A stretch of DNA of 64,000 nucleotides from Arenibacter sp. 6A1 (GCF_012272855.1 NZ_JAAXCQ010000005.1:186001-250000); one strand, 5' to 3'; shown: positions 15,538 through 24,745, numbered from the stretch's first letter. Numbers and translations are program-made. Notes: generated from the letters alone by a model not told the origin.

Positions 15538-18366
15538 ATGAAATATCTTTTAAGTTTATGTTTCGTAATTGTTAGTTTTCAATTACATGCCCAAGACCAT
15601 GGGAGTATTGCCGGTACTTTAACGGACAAGGAATATAATAATGAGCCCTTGGCTTTTGCCAATGTAATTATTAAAGGCTCCTCTACAGGGACTACCACAA
15701 ATTTTGACGGATTATATGCCATAGACAATTTAGCTCCTGGAAAATACCAATTATCCTTTAGTTACTTAGGCTACCAAACGGTAGAGGTAAATGATGTAGA
15801 AGTAGTTTCGGGTAAGGTTACTACCATCAACATACCAATGGCTGCCAGTGAAGGCATGTCTTTGGACGAAGTTGTTGTTACCACCATTGCCAGAAGGGAT
15901 TCTGAAAATGCCCTATTATTGGACCAGAAAAAGGCTGTTTCCCTAAAAACGGCGATCGGAGCCCAGGAATTGGCCAGAAAAGGCGTTGGCGATGTTGCCA
16001 CGGCCGTAACCAAGACCACCGGAATCTCTAAACAAGAAGGCTCTGGAGGCGTGTTTGTAAGGGGGCTCGGAGACCGCTACAACAATACAACCCTTAACGG
16101 ATTGCCCTTACCGTCGAACAACCCATCCAGAAAAAATATAGACCTGGAAATATTTTCTACCGATATTGTAGAATTCATAGGAATAGATAAGACTTATAGC
16201 ACTACCAATTACGGCGATTTTGCCGGTGCCAATATAGATATTGCCTCAAAAAATTATGTCGGTAGTGGATTTTTGGAATTAGGACTTGCCACTGGGGCAA
16301 ATTCCGAAGCGGCAGCAGCATCGAAATTTTATTTAAATCAGGGGCCTAATTACAGTGGGTTTTATACCAAAAAATACCCTGCTTTTCCATTAAACAATTA
16401 CAATTTCACCAGTAGCTGGGATCGCACATCAGCACCGGCACCTATCAATGCTAGCCTGTCTCTTAAAGGAGGTGACTCCTTTTCTATCGGAGAAGATAGC
16501 CGATTAAACTTTTTTGCGGTGGCCTCATTTGACAATGGGTACCAGCTTAAAGAAGGAATCAACAGAGGCGGAGTAACAGTTTCTGGACTCAGTAGAAAAG
16601 ATTTGGATTTTATTTCCTACGAATACGCCACCAATACCACCCTAATGGGGAATATCGGTTTTAAAACGGCGGCCACTAGCCTTAAATTCAATTCGCTATA
16701 CATCAATACATCTAGCCAAAAACAACAAGAGTACTATGGTGTTATCGATGCCTTTGATTATGCTCCGGAAGGCGGTGCATTTCTTCAGAGGGCTTCTTTT
16801 GAAAGAACAGCATTATTGGTCAACCAGCTTTTGGGAGACCATAAACTACAAGACCATATAGACCTTAATTGGGGCGTATCCTATAATACGGTAGACAACA
16901 ACATTCCCAACAGAAGACAAATAACACTTACCCCGGACGATTGGGACAGCCCAGAGGGACCTAAGTCGTTTCAACAGACCTTAAATACATCGGACAACCA
17001 CCGCTTTTATCAAACCTTAACCGAGAATGAATTGGCGGCCAATATCGCCACCAGTTTTAAATTCAATAAAAACGAGGAAGATGATACTTATGGAGGAAAA
17101 CTGACCTTGGGATATAGCGGAAGGTTAAAAACCACCGATTTTGAAGCTACCCAATTTAACTTTAGGATCACAAAAAGAGATGCTAATGGACGTCTGATAG
17201 ACCAGCCAATTGTGGAAAACATGTACGATATGGACGCCTATTTTAACCAAGACAACCTTTCTAAAGGATTATTCTCTATAGAAACCTTTAGAGGAAATGC
17301 CAATAACCCTATTGCTTTGGCGCCACAGACCTATGATGGAAACCAGGATATACATGCCGGCTTTGTCTCTGGGGAGTACCAATTTTCTTCAAAATTTACG
17401 ATGATTGCGGGCCTTAGGGGAGAGCAAATAAACCAAACCATCTCTTGGAGTACTTCTTTGGACCCTAGTGGTGATACCAGCACCTTCGATGCTTTTGAAA
17501 TATTACCGATGTTGTCCTTAAAATATGAACTAAACGAAAAACAAAACTTAAAATTCGCAGCGAGTAAAACCTATACCTTGCCACAGTTTAAAGAAAGAGC
17601 TTTATTCCAGTTCGAGGAAGTGACCACTACCTACCGAGGAAATCCGTCGCTATACGCTTCTACGGATTATAACCTGGACCTTAAATGGGAGTTGTTCCCT
17701 AAATCGGACGAACTTATTTCTTTGGGGGTATTTGCAAAATACATACAAAACCCAATCAACGATATTAACATCAACTCTGCCACCAACGACCTTAGTTATG
17801 TAAATACCGGAGACCATGCCATTGCCGGGGGTGCCGAATTTGAGCTCCGAAAAAACATCTTTGAAAAGGAAAAAGACGCTGGGGATTATTTTTTAAAAGA
17901 CAACCTAAGCATTGGCTTTAACGCTTCCTATATGTACTCTAACCAAAAATTAGACGCCGATAAGGTAATCAGGGAAACCACCGAAGCAGGCTTTCCTTTA
18001 AGCGTCGATTTCAGTGTTGAAGAGGACAAACTTACAGGAGCTTCGGATTTATTGTTCAATGCCGATGTAAGCTATTTTTCCGAATATGCCCAAAACAAGA
18101 ACGTACAGGCTACCCTTGCCTATAACTATTTTTCGGATCGGATTTTTGCCCTAGGGACGGAAGGAAAAGGAAACCTGGTAGAGAAAGGTATGGGAAGCTT
18201 AGATTTAATTGTAAAGACCAAATTAAATCAAAACCTCAGCCTGGGTCTTTCTGCCAAGAACCTTTTAAATCCGGCTATGGAAAGAATACAGGAAACCCAA
18301 GAGATCACCGTATTGTCATACAAAAAAGGAAGCTCTGTTAAGTTATCCTTAAGCTACAACTTTTAA
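15538..18366 (+). CDS. TonB-dependent outer-membrane receptor
   Basis: 942 residues: signal peptide ending LHAQ (about residue 19), a carboxypeptidase-regulatory-like beta domain (about 22-110, DGLYAIDNLAPGKYQLSFSYLGY), a plug domain with GVFVRGLGDRYNNTTLNG, and a C-terminal 22-strand barrel ending in an aromatic residue (LSLSYNF). It imports a ligand too large for porins, powered by TonB. The promoter bears the PHO-box-like array, so uptake of a phosphorus-containing compound is a reasonable inference, though no substrate residues can be read. The downstream lipoprotein 96 bp away is a likely surface partner. Confidence 0.93.
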   Translation: MKYLLSLCFVIVSFQLHAQDHGSIAGTLTDKEYNNEPLAFANVIIKGSSTGTTTNFDGLYAIDNLAPGKYQLSFSYLGYQTVEVNDVEVVSGKVTTINIPMAASEGMSLDEVVVTTIARRDSENALLLDQKKAVSLKTAIGAQELARKGVGDVATAVTKTTGISKQEGSGGVFVRGLGDRYNNTTLNGLPLPSNNPSRKNIDLEIFSTDIVEFIGIDKTYSTTNYGDFAGANIDIASKNYVGSGFLELGLATGANSEAAAASKFYLNQGPNYSGFYTKKYPAFPLNNYNFTSSWDRTSAPAPINASLSLKGGDSFSIGEDSRLNFFAVASFDNGYQLKEGINRGGVTVSGLSRKDLDFISYEYATNTTLMGNIGFKTAATSLKFNSLYINTSSQKQQEYYGVIDAFDYAPEGGAFLQRASFERTALLVNQLLGDHKLQDHIDLNWGVSYNTVDNNIPNRRQITLTPDDWDSPEGPKSFQQTLNTSDNHRFYQTLTENELAANIATSFKFNKNEEDDTYGGKLTLGYSGRLKTTDFEATQFNFRITKRDANGRLIDQPIVENMYDMDAYFNQDNLSKGLFSIETFRGNANNPIALAPQTYDGNQDIHAGFVSGEYQFSSKFTMIAGLRGEQINQTISWSTSLDPSGDTSTFDAFEILPMLSLKYELNEKQNLKFAASKTYTLPQFKERALFQFEEVTTTYRGNPSLYASTDYNLDLKWELFPKSDELISLGVFAKYIQNPINDININSATNDLSYVNTGDHAIAGGAEFELRKNIFEKEKDAGDYFLKDNLSIGFNASYMYSNQKLDADKVIRETTEAGFPLSVDFSVEEDKLTGASDLLFNADVSYFSEYAQNKNVQATLAYNYFSDRIFALGTEGKGNLVEKGMGSLDLIVKTKLNQNLSLGLSAKNLLNPAMERIQETQEITVLSYKKGSSVKLSLSYNF

Positions 18367-18389
18367 ATCGCGTATAAATCACCCAGAGA

Positions 18390-18418
18390 TAATCCTTGGA
18401 TAATCTTTAGTTAATACA
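18390..18418 (+). promoter_or_regulatory. Possible second 11-bp-phased repeat array
   Basis: TAATCCT (18390), TAATCTT (18401) and TAATACA (18412) begin at 11-bp steps in the gap between the TonB receptor and the beta-helix lipoprotein. They resemble the TAACA repeats before the receptor gene, but are weaker and fall in AT-rich DNA. Confidence 0.35.
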
Positions 18419-18462
18419 CCAATCGTTAATTCGCATCGTAACTAATTCAAAGTAAAAAAGAG

Positions 18463-20676
18463 ATGAAAAAAAATTATTTAAAATTATTGACGCTAGCGGC
18501 CACAACTGCCTTAGTTATGTCTTGTTCAAAAGATGACGGCCCTGCGAGTACCGCCAACGACGGAATTCAAAATGGCGATGAAACCGGCATAGATTGTGGC
18601 GGTTCTACAGGAGTAGTTTGTACCCAAAACAACGCTCTTAGCGGAAAATTAAGCAACGACATTACCTTAGACCCTAGTATAGAATACTCTTTGACCGGGG
18701 CTTTAATCATAGAAGACCAAGGATCTTTGACTATTCCTGCCGGAACCGTGATCAAGGCTACTGGGAGCACCAGTTCTTACATAGCTGTGGCTCAGGGAGG
18801 AAAAATCTTCATCAACGGTACCGCAGACAACCCAGTAGTAATGACCTCTGGAGCTGCTAATCCTACTGCCGGTGATTGGGGCGGATTGGTCGTTTGTGGA
18901 AAAGCACCGACAAATCTTGGGGCTACAGCGACCTCAGAAGTGGGCGACCTTACTTATGGTGGTACTCTTGCCAATGACAATTCTGGTTCTATCCGCTATT
19001 TAAGAATAGAATATACAGGAGCTACTTTTAACAGCTCTAAAGAATTTAACGGCCTTTCTTTGTTTGGGGTTGGTTCTGGAACTACTGTTGAATACGTACA
19101 GTCTTATAACGGTGGTGATGACGGAATCGAATTCTTCGGAGGTACTGTAAACGGAAGGTATTTAGTGTCTACCAATAGTGGTGACGACTCTATTGACTTC
19201 GCCGATGGATGGGCAGGTACTGGGGAATTCTGGTATATTTCTGGAGGTGCCAAAGCAGGTATCGAAGGATCTAATAATGGTGATAACGGAAATGCTACTC
19301 CTGTAACCCAAGCGACTTTAAAAAACATTTCGATCGTTGGTCCTGTCACTGAAGGAGCCCTGTATTACAAAGAAGGTGGAGGGTCTTTCACTATAGACAA
19401 CATATATATTTCCGGCGTAGATTTGGGAGTAAAGGTTAAAAGTACAGATGCCGAGGCAGCAGCAAGAATTGAAGCCAATGCCCTTACCATGACCAATGTT
19501 CAGTTCTCTAATGTAGCCGAAGGTTTTGCCTATACGGACTATACGGGTGCCAACACGGACTTTATCCAAGAAGGAAGCTCTATTGGTGCCGGCAACGGTG
19601 CTGCCGCTCCAGATTGGACCGCAGGTTGGACAAGAGGTCTGGATAACAGTGGGACGACTACCGAAAAATTAAATGGTGAGGTTAGCGGAAATGTAACTTT
19701 AGATGCCAATATCGCCTATGAATTAACAGGAGCCTATGTGGTAAAAGATGGTGGAAAATTGACCATCCCAGCCGGAACAATCATAAAAGCTACAGGCGGA
19801 ACAAGCGCGTATATTGCCGTAGCCCAAGGCGGACAAATATTTATTAACGGTAGCGCTTCTAATCCAGTAGTTATGACTTCTGGTGCTGCCATCCCTGCTG
19901 CAGGTGATTGGGGAGGACTGGTACTTTGTGGAAAAGCTCCGACAAATGTTGGCGCTACTGCTACCTCGGAAGTAGCCGACCTTACTTATGGCGGTACTCT
20001 TGTAGACGATTCTTCTGGTAGTGTTGAATACTTAAGAGTAGAATATACCGGTGCTACCTTTAACAGTTCTAAGGAATTTAACGGCGTATCCCTTTTTGGT
20101 GTAGGTGCTGGGACTACCTTCCAATATGTACAGTCTTATAACGGTGGTGATGATGGCATCGAATTCTTTGGCGGAACGGTAAACGGCAAGTATTTAGTGT
20201 CTATCAACAGTGGGGACGATTCTATTGATTTTGCGGACGGATGGGCTGGAAATGGTGATTTCTGGTATATTGCCGGAGGGGCAAAAGCAGGTATCGAAGG
20301 CTCTAACAATGGAGATAACGGTGCTGCTACCCCGATGACCACAACTACTTTAAGCAATATTTCTATCGTAGGACCTGTAACCGAAGGAGCCCTATATTTT
20401 AAAGAAGGTGGCGGGAAATTTACCATTAACAATTTATATACCCATGGTGTGAATCTTGGGGTAAAGGTTAAGAACACCGACACCCACGCCGCAGCAAGAA
20501 TTGAGGCCAATGATTTAACGATCACCAACTTCCAATTTGACGCTCCAGCAACTGGATTGACCAAAACCGACTATAGCGGTAACAACCAAGCTTTCTTTAC
20601 AGAAGGAACTTCTAGTGGTGCCGGTAATGGTGCCGAGGCTCCAGATTGGGCTGCCGGTTGGACTGTTGGACTATAA
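18463..20676 (+). CDS. Surface lipoprotein with duplicated beta-helix-like domain
   Basis: 737 residues. The lipobox LVMSC puts the lipidated Cys at 21, and the following SKDD matches the acidic lipoprotein export signal that sends Bacteroidota lipoproteins to the cell surface. A short NDGIQNGDETGIDCGGS linker follows. The rest is two copies of a domain of about 335 residues (about 58-393 and 400-737), recognisable by paired blocks such as LTIPAGT(V/I)IKATG, GDWGGLV(V/L)CGKAPTN, YNGGDDGIEFFGGTVNG and GGAKAGIEGSNNGDNG. Regular Asn/Gly/Asp-rich turns suggest a right-handed beta-helix. No catalytic triad is obvious. Binding a ligand for the upstream TonB receptor is inferred from adjacency. Confidence 0.88.
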   Translation: MKKNYLKLLTLAATTALVMSCSKDDGPASTANDGIQNGDETGIDCGGSTGVVCTQNNALSGKLSNDITLDPSIEYSLTGALIIEDQGSLTIPAGTVIKATGSTSSYIAVAQGGKIFINGTADNPVVMTSGAANPTAGDWGGLVVCGKAPTNLGATATSEVGDLTYGGTLANDNSGSIRYLRIEYTGATFNSSKEFNGLSLFGVGSGTTVEYVQSYNGGDDGIEFFGGTVNGRYLVSTNSGDDSIDFADGWAGTGEFWYISGGAKAGIEGSNNGDNGNATPVTQATLKNISIVGPVTEGALYYKEGGGSFTIDNIYISGVDLGVKVKSTDAEAAARIEANALTMTNVQFSNVAEGFAYTDYTGANTDFIQEGSSIGAGNGAAAPDWTAGWTRGLDNSGTTTEKLNGEVSGNVTLDANIAYELTGAYVVKDGGKLTIPAGTIIKATGGTSAYIAVAQGGQIFINGSASNPVVMTSGAAIPAAGDWGGLVLCGKAPTNVGATATSEVADLTYGGTLVDDSSGSVEYLRVEYTGATFNSSKEFNGVSLFGVGAGTTFQYVQSYNGGDDGIEFFGGTVNGKYLVSINSGDDSIDFADGWAGNGDFWYIAGGAKAGIEGSNNGDNGAATPMTTTTLSNISIVGPVTEGALYFKEGGGKFTINNLYTHGVNLGVKVKNTDTHAAARIEANDLTITNFQFDAPATGLTKTDYSGNNQAFFTEGTSSGAGNGAEAPDWAAGWTVGL

Positions 20677-20701
20677 AACTACCTTTAAAACCAACCTTTT
20701 C

Positions 20702-20736
20702 AGAACGCCCTGCCCCAGCAGGGCGTTCTTGTTTTT
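20702..20736 (+). terminator. Rho-independent terminator
   Basis: 12-bp GC-rich stem AGAACGCCCTGC / GCAGGGCGTTCT (20702-20713, 20718-20729) with a CCCA loop, followed by TGTTTTT. It ends the receptor-lipoprotein transcription unit. Confidence 0.92.
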
Positions 20737-20858
20737 GATATACAACCTAGCTTAATTTGCATTTCATCGAATATAACTGTCCAATCTTAAAAGAAGTGCA
20801 ACGTCCTGTTTCAAATTTTATTACATTAGTAGCGTAATCTTTTTTTGACATAGATTCA

Positions 20859-21170
20859 ATGAAGCACCTCTACCTGATTTTAGCCTTTTTTTTTGTTTCC
20901 CTTTCCTACGGACAAGCTCCGAAGGAAAAAACTGGGGACATAGAGGGATTTAAATTATACCCTAATCCGGTAACCAATGGCAGAGTAACGATAACAACTT
21001 CTTTAAACGCTCCGAAAACTATCCTTATATTCGATGTTTTTGGCTCTAAAATTTTGGAAACCACTATAATAGGAACAGAACTTAATGTGAATGAGTTGGT
21101 TGCCGGGGTCTATATTTTAAGAGTCACTGAAAAAAACAAAACGATCTCCAGAAAATTGATCGTCAAATAA
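20859..21170 (+). CDS. Minimal T9SS type A sorting-domain protein (no cargo domain), first of two
   Basis: 103 residues: a signal peptide (to about residue 19, SYGQ), a linker of roughly 14 residues, then a complete type IX secretion C-terminal domain (FKLYPNPVTNGRVTI ... GVYILRVTEKNKTISRKLIVK). There is no passenger domain, so the whole mature protein is essentially the sorting signal. Such domains direct transport through the T9SS outer-membrane translocon. A paralogue of the same design follows 174 bp downstream. Possible roles are a secreted peptide, a regulator of the machinery, or a gene that lost its cargo. Confidence 0.85.
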   Translation: MKHLYLILAFFFVSLSYGQAPKEKTGDIEGFKLYPNPVTNGRVTITTSLNAPKTILIFDVFGSKILETTIIGTELNVNELVAGVYILRVTEKNKTISRKLIVK

Positions 21171-21344
21171 TTCTTCTTTTTGATGATTATTGGCCTCTAA
21201 GGCCCCTTTATATTTCCATTAAACATCTAAAATAGAGTAAATAAAGCGCTACATATACAAAATCGGCTTGTTTACAACATTTTGAAATACTCCTTTTTTG
21301 CTTTAATTATCTTTAGCATAAGAACCTGATAATAAAGATGCCTT

Positions 21345-21662
21345 ATGACTAAATTCTACACTTTCTTGCTATTGGTATTCTCCTTCACCGCTGCGGCCCA
21401 AGAATTTCCTAAAACTAATTCTTCGACCAATGTAGATTCCTTAAAACTATATCCTAATCCCGCCTATGAGGATACCGTGTATCTTACTACAAAGAAGAAC
21501 GATGCAAAAGATATTGTAGTATATGATATTTTTGGAACTGAGGTTTTAAGAGATAGGATTACATCGACCTCTTTAAATATTTCCAAACTATCGCCAGGGG
21601 TATACATAATACAAGTGACAGAGAACAACATAAAGATGACCCGAAAATTAGTGGTAAAATAA
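21345..21662 (+). CDS. Minimal T9SS type A sorting-domain protein, second of two
   Basis: 105 residues with the same layout as the gene at 20859: signal peptide to about residue 18 (AAAQ), short linker, then LKLYPNPAYEDTVYL and GVYIIQVTENNIKMTRKLVVK, the beginning and end of a type A T9SS C-terminal domain. It is clearly a paralogue but diverged, which suggests that both copies are maintained rather than a recent duplication. The ATG at 21345 is chosen over one at 21338 that reads into a stop. Confidence 0.85.
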   Translation: MTKFYTFLLLVFSFTAAAQEFPKTNSSTNVDSLKLYPNPAYEDTVYLTTKKNDAKDIVVYDIFGTEVLRDRITSTSLNISKLSPGVYIIQVTENNIKMTRKLVVK

Positions 21663-21831
21663 AGGATTCATCTCGCCAAAACGGGTCTTTATAAGGCAAA
21701 AGGAATATTTCATGACAGCCATTTCCTTCTATTTCTATTTTGTTCCTGCTTTCTGACTCCCCCAACAAATCCCCATAAAAACCTTCACCAAGAAATCGAT
21801 TTTTTTAGATACGGCAAGCAGCTTATATTAT

Positions 21832-21839
21832 TACTTTTG
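21832..21839 (+). promoter_or_regulatory. Bacteroidota -7 promoter box before the LuxE-like gene
   Basis: TACTTTTG matches the phylum consensus TAnnTTTG exactly and lies 17 bp before the ATG at 21857. A -33 TTTG at the expected distance is not evident. Confidence 0.5.
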
Positions 21840-21856
21840 CAGTAGCAAAATAGATT

Positions 21857-22834
21857 ATGGATCCCAATAGTATTTTTCATTTATCAAGCACGACGGAATT
21901 TAATGCTTTGACACTAGAGGTCTTTAAATTTCAATATCAGCATAATTTGGTATACCAAGAATTTTGCAATCACTTGGGAAAAAACCCGGACAATATTAGT
22001 GTTGTTGAAGATATTCCTTTTTTACCCATTGAATTTTTTAAAACTAAAACGGTAATCACTGGTACGGACAACCACCAAGCATTATTTACTAGTAGCGGTA
22101 CTACCGGCAGTGAGGTAAGCAAACACTTTGTCCAGGACATTTCCCTTTACGAAAAAAGTTATTTAAATGCCTTTAAGCACTTCTATGGGGATATAGAGGA
22201 ATATTGCGTTTTGGCACTTCTCCCCTCTTATTTAGAAAGGGAAGGTTCTTCCTTGATTTATATGGCCGAGGATTTGATCGGGAAAAGCAAGCATCCGGAT
22301 AGTGGCTTTTATTTAAACAATATTGAGCAGCTGAGAGAAACCTTAAAGCTTCTAAACCTACAAAACACCAAGATACTGCTCCTTGGCGTTTCTTTTGCCT
22401 TATTGGATATGGCAGAAGAGGCTCCTATGGCCTTACAAAACACCATTGTTATGGAAACCGGGGGCATGAAGGGACGTAAAAAAGAAATGATTCGGGAAGA
22501 ACTGCATGCGCTTTTAAGAGCAGGGTTTGGGGTTTCCCACATCCATTCGGAATACGGTATGACAGAACTACTGTCTCAAGCCTATTCTAAAGGGGACGGT
22601 CGTTTTTTAGCACCTAATTGGATGAAAGTCCTGATCAGGGAAACCGAAGACCCTTTATCCCTACAAGAACCGGGAAAAACTGGCGGTGTCAATATCATAG
22701 ACTTGGCCAACCTATATTCTTGTTCCTTTATTGCCACCCAAGATTTAGGAAAAATACATGCTGATGGAAGTTTTGAAGTCTTAGGCAGGTTCGATCATTC
22801 TGATGTTCGTGGCTGTAACCTCATGTTACTGTAA
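21857..22834 (+). CDS. LuxE-like acyl-protein synthetase / AMP-binding enzyme
   Basis: 325 residues. The nucleotide-binding loop FTSSGTTGS (residues 77-85) is the adenylate-forming signature, and HSEYGMTELLSQAY and a final LGRFDHSDVRGCNL are typical of LuxE-type proteins, which activate a fatty acid as acyl-AMP and pass it to a Cys. In luminous bacteria LuxE works with LuxC reductase and LuxD; neither is present, so this is a stand-alone LuxE-like enzyme whose acyl acceptor is unknown. A C-terminal Cys (RGCNLMLL) could be the acyl site. Transcribed alone from the box at 21832. Confidence 0.85.
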   Translation: MDPNSIFHLSSTTEFNALTLEVFKFQYQHNLVYQEFCNHLGKNPDNISVVEDIPFLPIEFFKTKTVITGTDNHQALFTSSGTTGSEVSKHFVQDISLYEKSYLNAFKHFYGDIEEYCVLALLPSYLEREGSSLIYMAEDLIGKSKHPDSGFYLNNIEQLRETLKLLNLQNTKILLLGVSFALLDMAEEAPMALQNTIVMETGGMKGRKKEMIREELHALLRAGFGVSHIHSEYGMTELLSQAYSKGDGRFLAPNWMKVLIRETEDPLSLQEPGKTGGVNIIDLANLYSCSFIATQDLGKIHADGSFEVLGRFDHSDVRGCNLMLL

Positions 22835-23311
22835 TTCCCTTTTTAAACACGCTGTTGCAACACTCCTACATTAAGCTTTCACTACCGTGAATAGCGATAC
22901 TTCCTTGAAGCAATCATTAGGAGTCATCTAAAACATGACTTTTAAATGGGATATGCCACAAGTCGTGGTCGGCTAAAGTTATCTTCTGGTAGTGCAAGCT
23001 TGTGAATGAATTATCGCTATTAAAAATCAGCTATACACTACTTGTTTTACATCCTTTTCTACCATTGATAAGCAATTAGCTGTCAATTATAAAAAGGTTA
23101 CCCATCATTTCCCTCAATTCATTACTTTATACCAGATTATTTTAAAAAAGTTTTTTTTGCTCCTGAATGCATCAAGTATTTTGTGTAGGAGCAAACTTCC
23201 CCTAAAAAAACTTATCAAGAAGTTGCCCACCCCCTGCAACGGCCATAATTGGACCTAGGCTGCTTTGGCCTACTTTCTGAATTATTTTTCTATTAATTAA
23301 ATCAGTTCGAT
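22835..23311. other. 477-bp gap with no recognisable gene
   Basis: No open frame with coding character on either strand. The only structure seen is an inverted repeat TTTGCTCCT / AGGAGCAAA (23156-23164, 23187-23195) with a 22-nt loop. It is preceded rather than followed by a T run, so it does not look like a plus-strand terminator. Confidence 0.5.
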
Positions 23312-23863
23312 ATGAAAAGATCAACTTTCCTAAAATCAACTATCCTAATGAGTACATGTACTCTAGGCACAACATTATTGGCCAAGGGCGTTAGAAGAAA
23401 GACAACGGCCCTTCCTAATCCTACTGACTTGGAGCCAAAGATCATTCGCAATGATGAAGGCACCAAGGTCAATGTTATTGGCGATGAAATGACCTTTAAA
23501 CTAACCGGAAAGGACACTAACAATCAATTTACGCTTATTGAAGAACACAACGAGCCAGGTGTTATGATACCGCTTCATGTACACACCAATGAGGACGAAA
23601 TATTTAAAGTTTTAGAAGGAGAATTAGAACTTACCGTTGGTGGAAATACCACGGTATTAAAAGCGGGTGATTTAGCCTTTGGTCCTAGGAATGTTCCCCA
23701 TTCATGGAAGGTCATTGGCACCACTAAGGCTCGGGTAATATTAAGTGTTTTTCCTTCTGGCATTGAACATATGTTCGAAGAATTGGGGCAATTACCTCCG
23801 GGCCCACCAGATTTAGAAAAGGTTGCTGCCATCTGTGGTAAATTTGGAATTTCGTTTGTTTGA
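23312..23863 (+). CDS. Exported cupin-domain protein
   Basis: 183 residues. The N-terminus MKRSTFLKST followed by a weak hydrophobic stretch resembles a Tat-like signal with KR in place of RR; export is likely but the route is uncertain. Residues about 75-150 form a single cupin barrel: motif 1 HVHTNEDEIFKVLEGE provides two His and a Glu, and motif 2 GPRNVPHSW provides the third His, so a metal site is intact. The substrate is unknown; related proteins include quercetin-dioxygenase-like cupins. Isolated gene; repeat copy 3 follows. Confidence 0.87.
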   Translation: MKRSTFLKSTILMSTCTLGTTLLAKGVRRKTTALPNPTDLEPKIIRNDEGTKVNVIGDEMTFKLTGKDTNNQFTLIEEHNEPGVMIPLHVHTNEDEIFKVLEGELELTVGGNTTVLKAGDLAFGPRNVPHSWKVIGTTKARVILSVFPSGIEHMFEELGQLPPGPPDLEKVAAICGKFGISFV

Positions 23864-23946
23864 TCTTGTCAAAAATGGCCAAGCTGATCTAATAATCCCT
23901 ATCTATATGCATCCATGGAATGATGGTTTCAATTAAATAATATTCT

Positions 23947-24026
23947 GCGTTAGGGATCGCGGCGGCATCCCCGCAGCAGGGCAAGGGATATAGCCAAGAG
24001 CCCGACCGACGAAGGAGGGAACGCCC
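23947..24026 (+). repeat. 80-bp dispersed repeat, copy 3
   Basis: Differs from copy 1 at only two positions and shares its 3' flank. Lies between the convergent cupin and lipoprotein genes. Confidence 0.95.
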
Positions 24027-24145
24027 AAAGCATTTACCATAAACTGTGAACAATTAACCATTAGCCATAAAAAATGTCTAGGACGGGGCAACGCTAACCG
24101 GGGACGTATACACCTCTTATGTCCGAGGAAACCATTTTAAAAAAA

Positions 24146-24173
24146 ACATCCTCCTAAAAAATTAGGAGGATGT
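24146..24173 (-). terminator. Hairpin terminator for the minus-strand lipoprotein gene
   Basis: 12-bp stem ACATCCTCCTAA / TTAGGAGGATGT (24146-24157, 24162-24173), flanked on the plus strand by A8, which becomes the U tract on the minus strand. It lies just past the stop at 24215. Confidence 0.88.
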
Positions 24174-24214
24174 ATAATATTGCTCTGTAGGTATTGGCCC
24201 AAGCGAGTTTTTTT

Positions 24215-24745
24215 TTATAGGCCTAAAATTTTAGCATCTACGAAGAAAACCGATTTTACCTCTATTTTATGATCGGAAGTCAGCACCTCATCGGTAACCG
24301 TTTTAAGCCTTAGGGTATAGGTGTCCTTTTTAATATATTCTTTAAGGTCTTCGTTAGAAGTATTCAGTTCTAATTCCCCGGCTGCGTTTTCGGAAACAGC
24401 TTCGTTCCAAGCCATCTTAATTTCTGGCAAATCGTCGGCAGAAATATACACCTCTATAGATTCTAAAAAACTAAAGTCCGCCCCGGATGGCTCCGTTACT
24501 TTCATCGTTAAGCTCCTCAGGACAATTTCCTCTATAAGATCTTTTCGAGTATCGTTTACGGCAAACTCCGATTCTGAGTTAGTTTCTTTTTCTGGCGTAT
24601 AAATATCAAAAGGCAAACTAGTTCGTGTGCTCGAGGGAATCACTACAGTTTGATTGAAATCCATTTCAAACTTGGTGAGCTCATCCAATTTATCGCAACC
24701 ACTAAAAACAGCAATCAAACTCAATAATAACAAACACTTCTTCAT
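24215..24745 (-). CDS. Lipoprotein of unknown function
   Basis: 176 residues. Signal peptide with lipobox VFSGC gives a lipidated Cys at 17, followed by DKLDELTKFEMDFNQTVVIPSS. The remainder is probably an all-beta domain of about 140 residues with alternating hydrophobic strands and a conserved-looking FSFLESIEVYISAD stretch. I recognise no named family. It is transcribed alone with its own terminator. Probably anchored to the periplasmic face of the outer membrane; the residues after Cys are not strongly acidic in the first three positions, so surface display is less certain. Confidence 0.85.
   Translation of the reverse strand: MKKCLLLLSLIAVFSGCDKLDELTKFEMDFNQTVVIPSSTRTSLPFDIYTPEKETNSESEFAVNDTRKDLIEEIVLRSLTMKVTEPSGADFSFLESIEVYISADDLPEIKMAWNEAVSENAAGELELNTSNEDLKEYIKKDTYTLRLKTVTDEVLTSDHKIEVKSVFFVDAKILGL

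Noticed and set aside
23156-23195. Inverted repeat TTTGCTCCT / AGGAGCAAA as a terminator
   Set aside because: The T run precedes the stem on the plus strand and is absent after it on the minus strand; loop is long.
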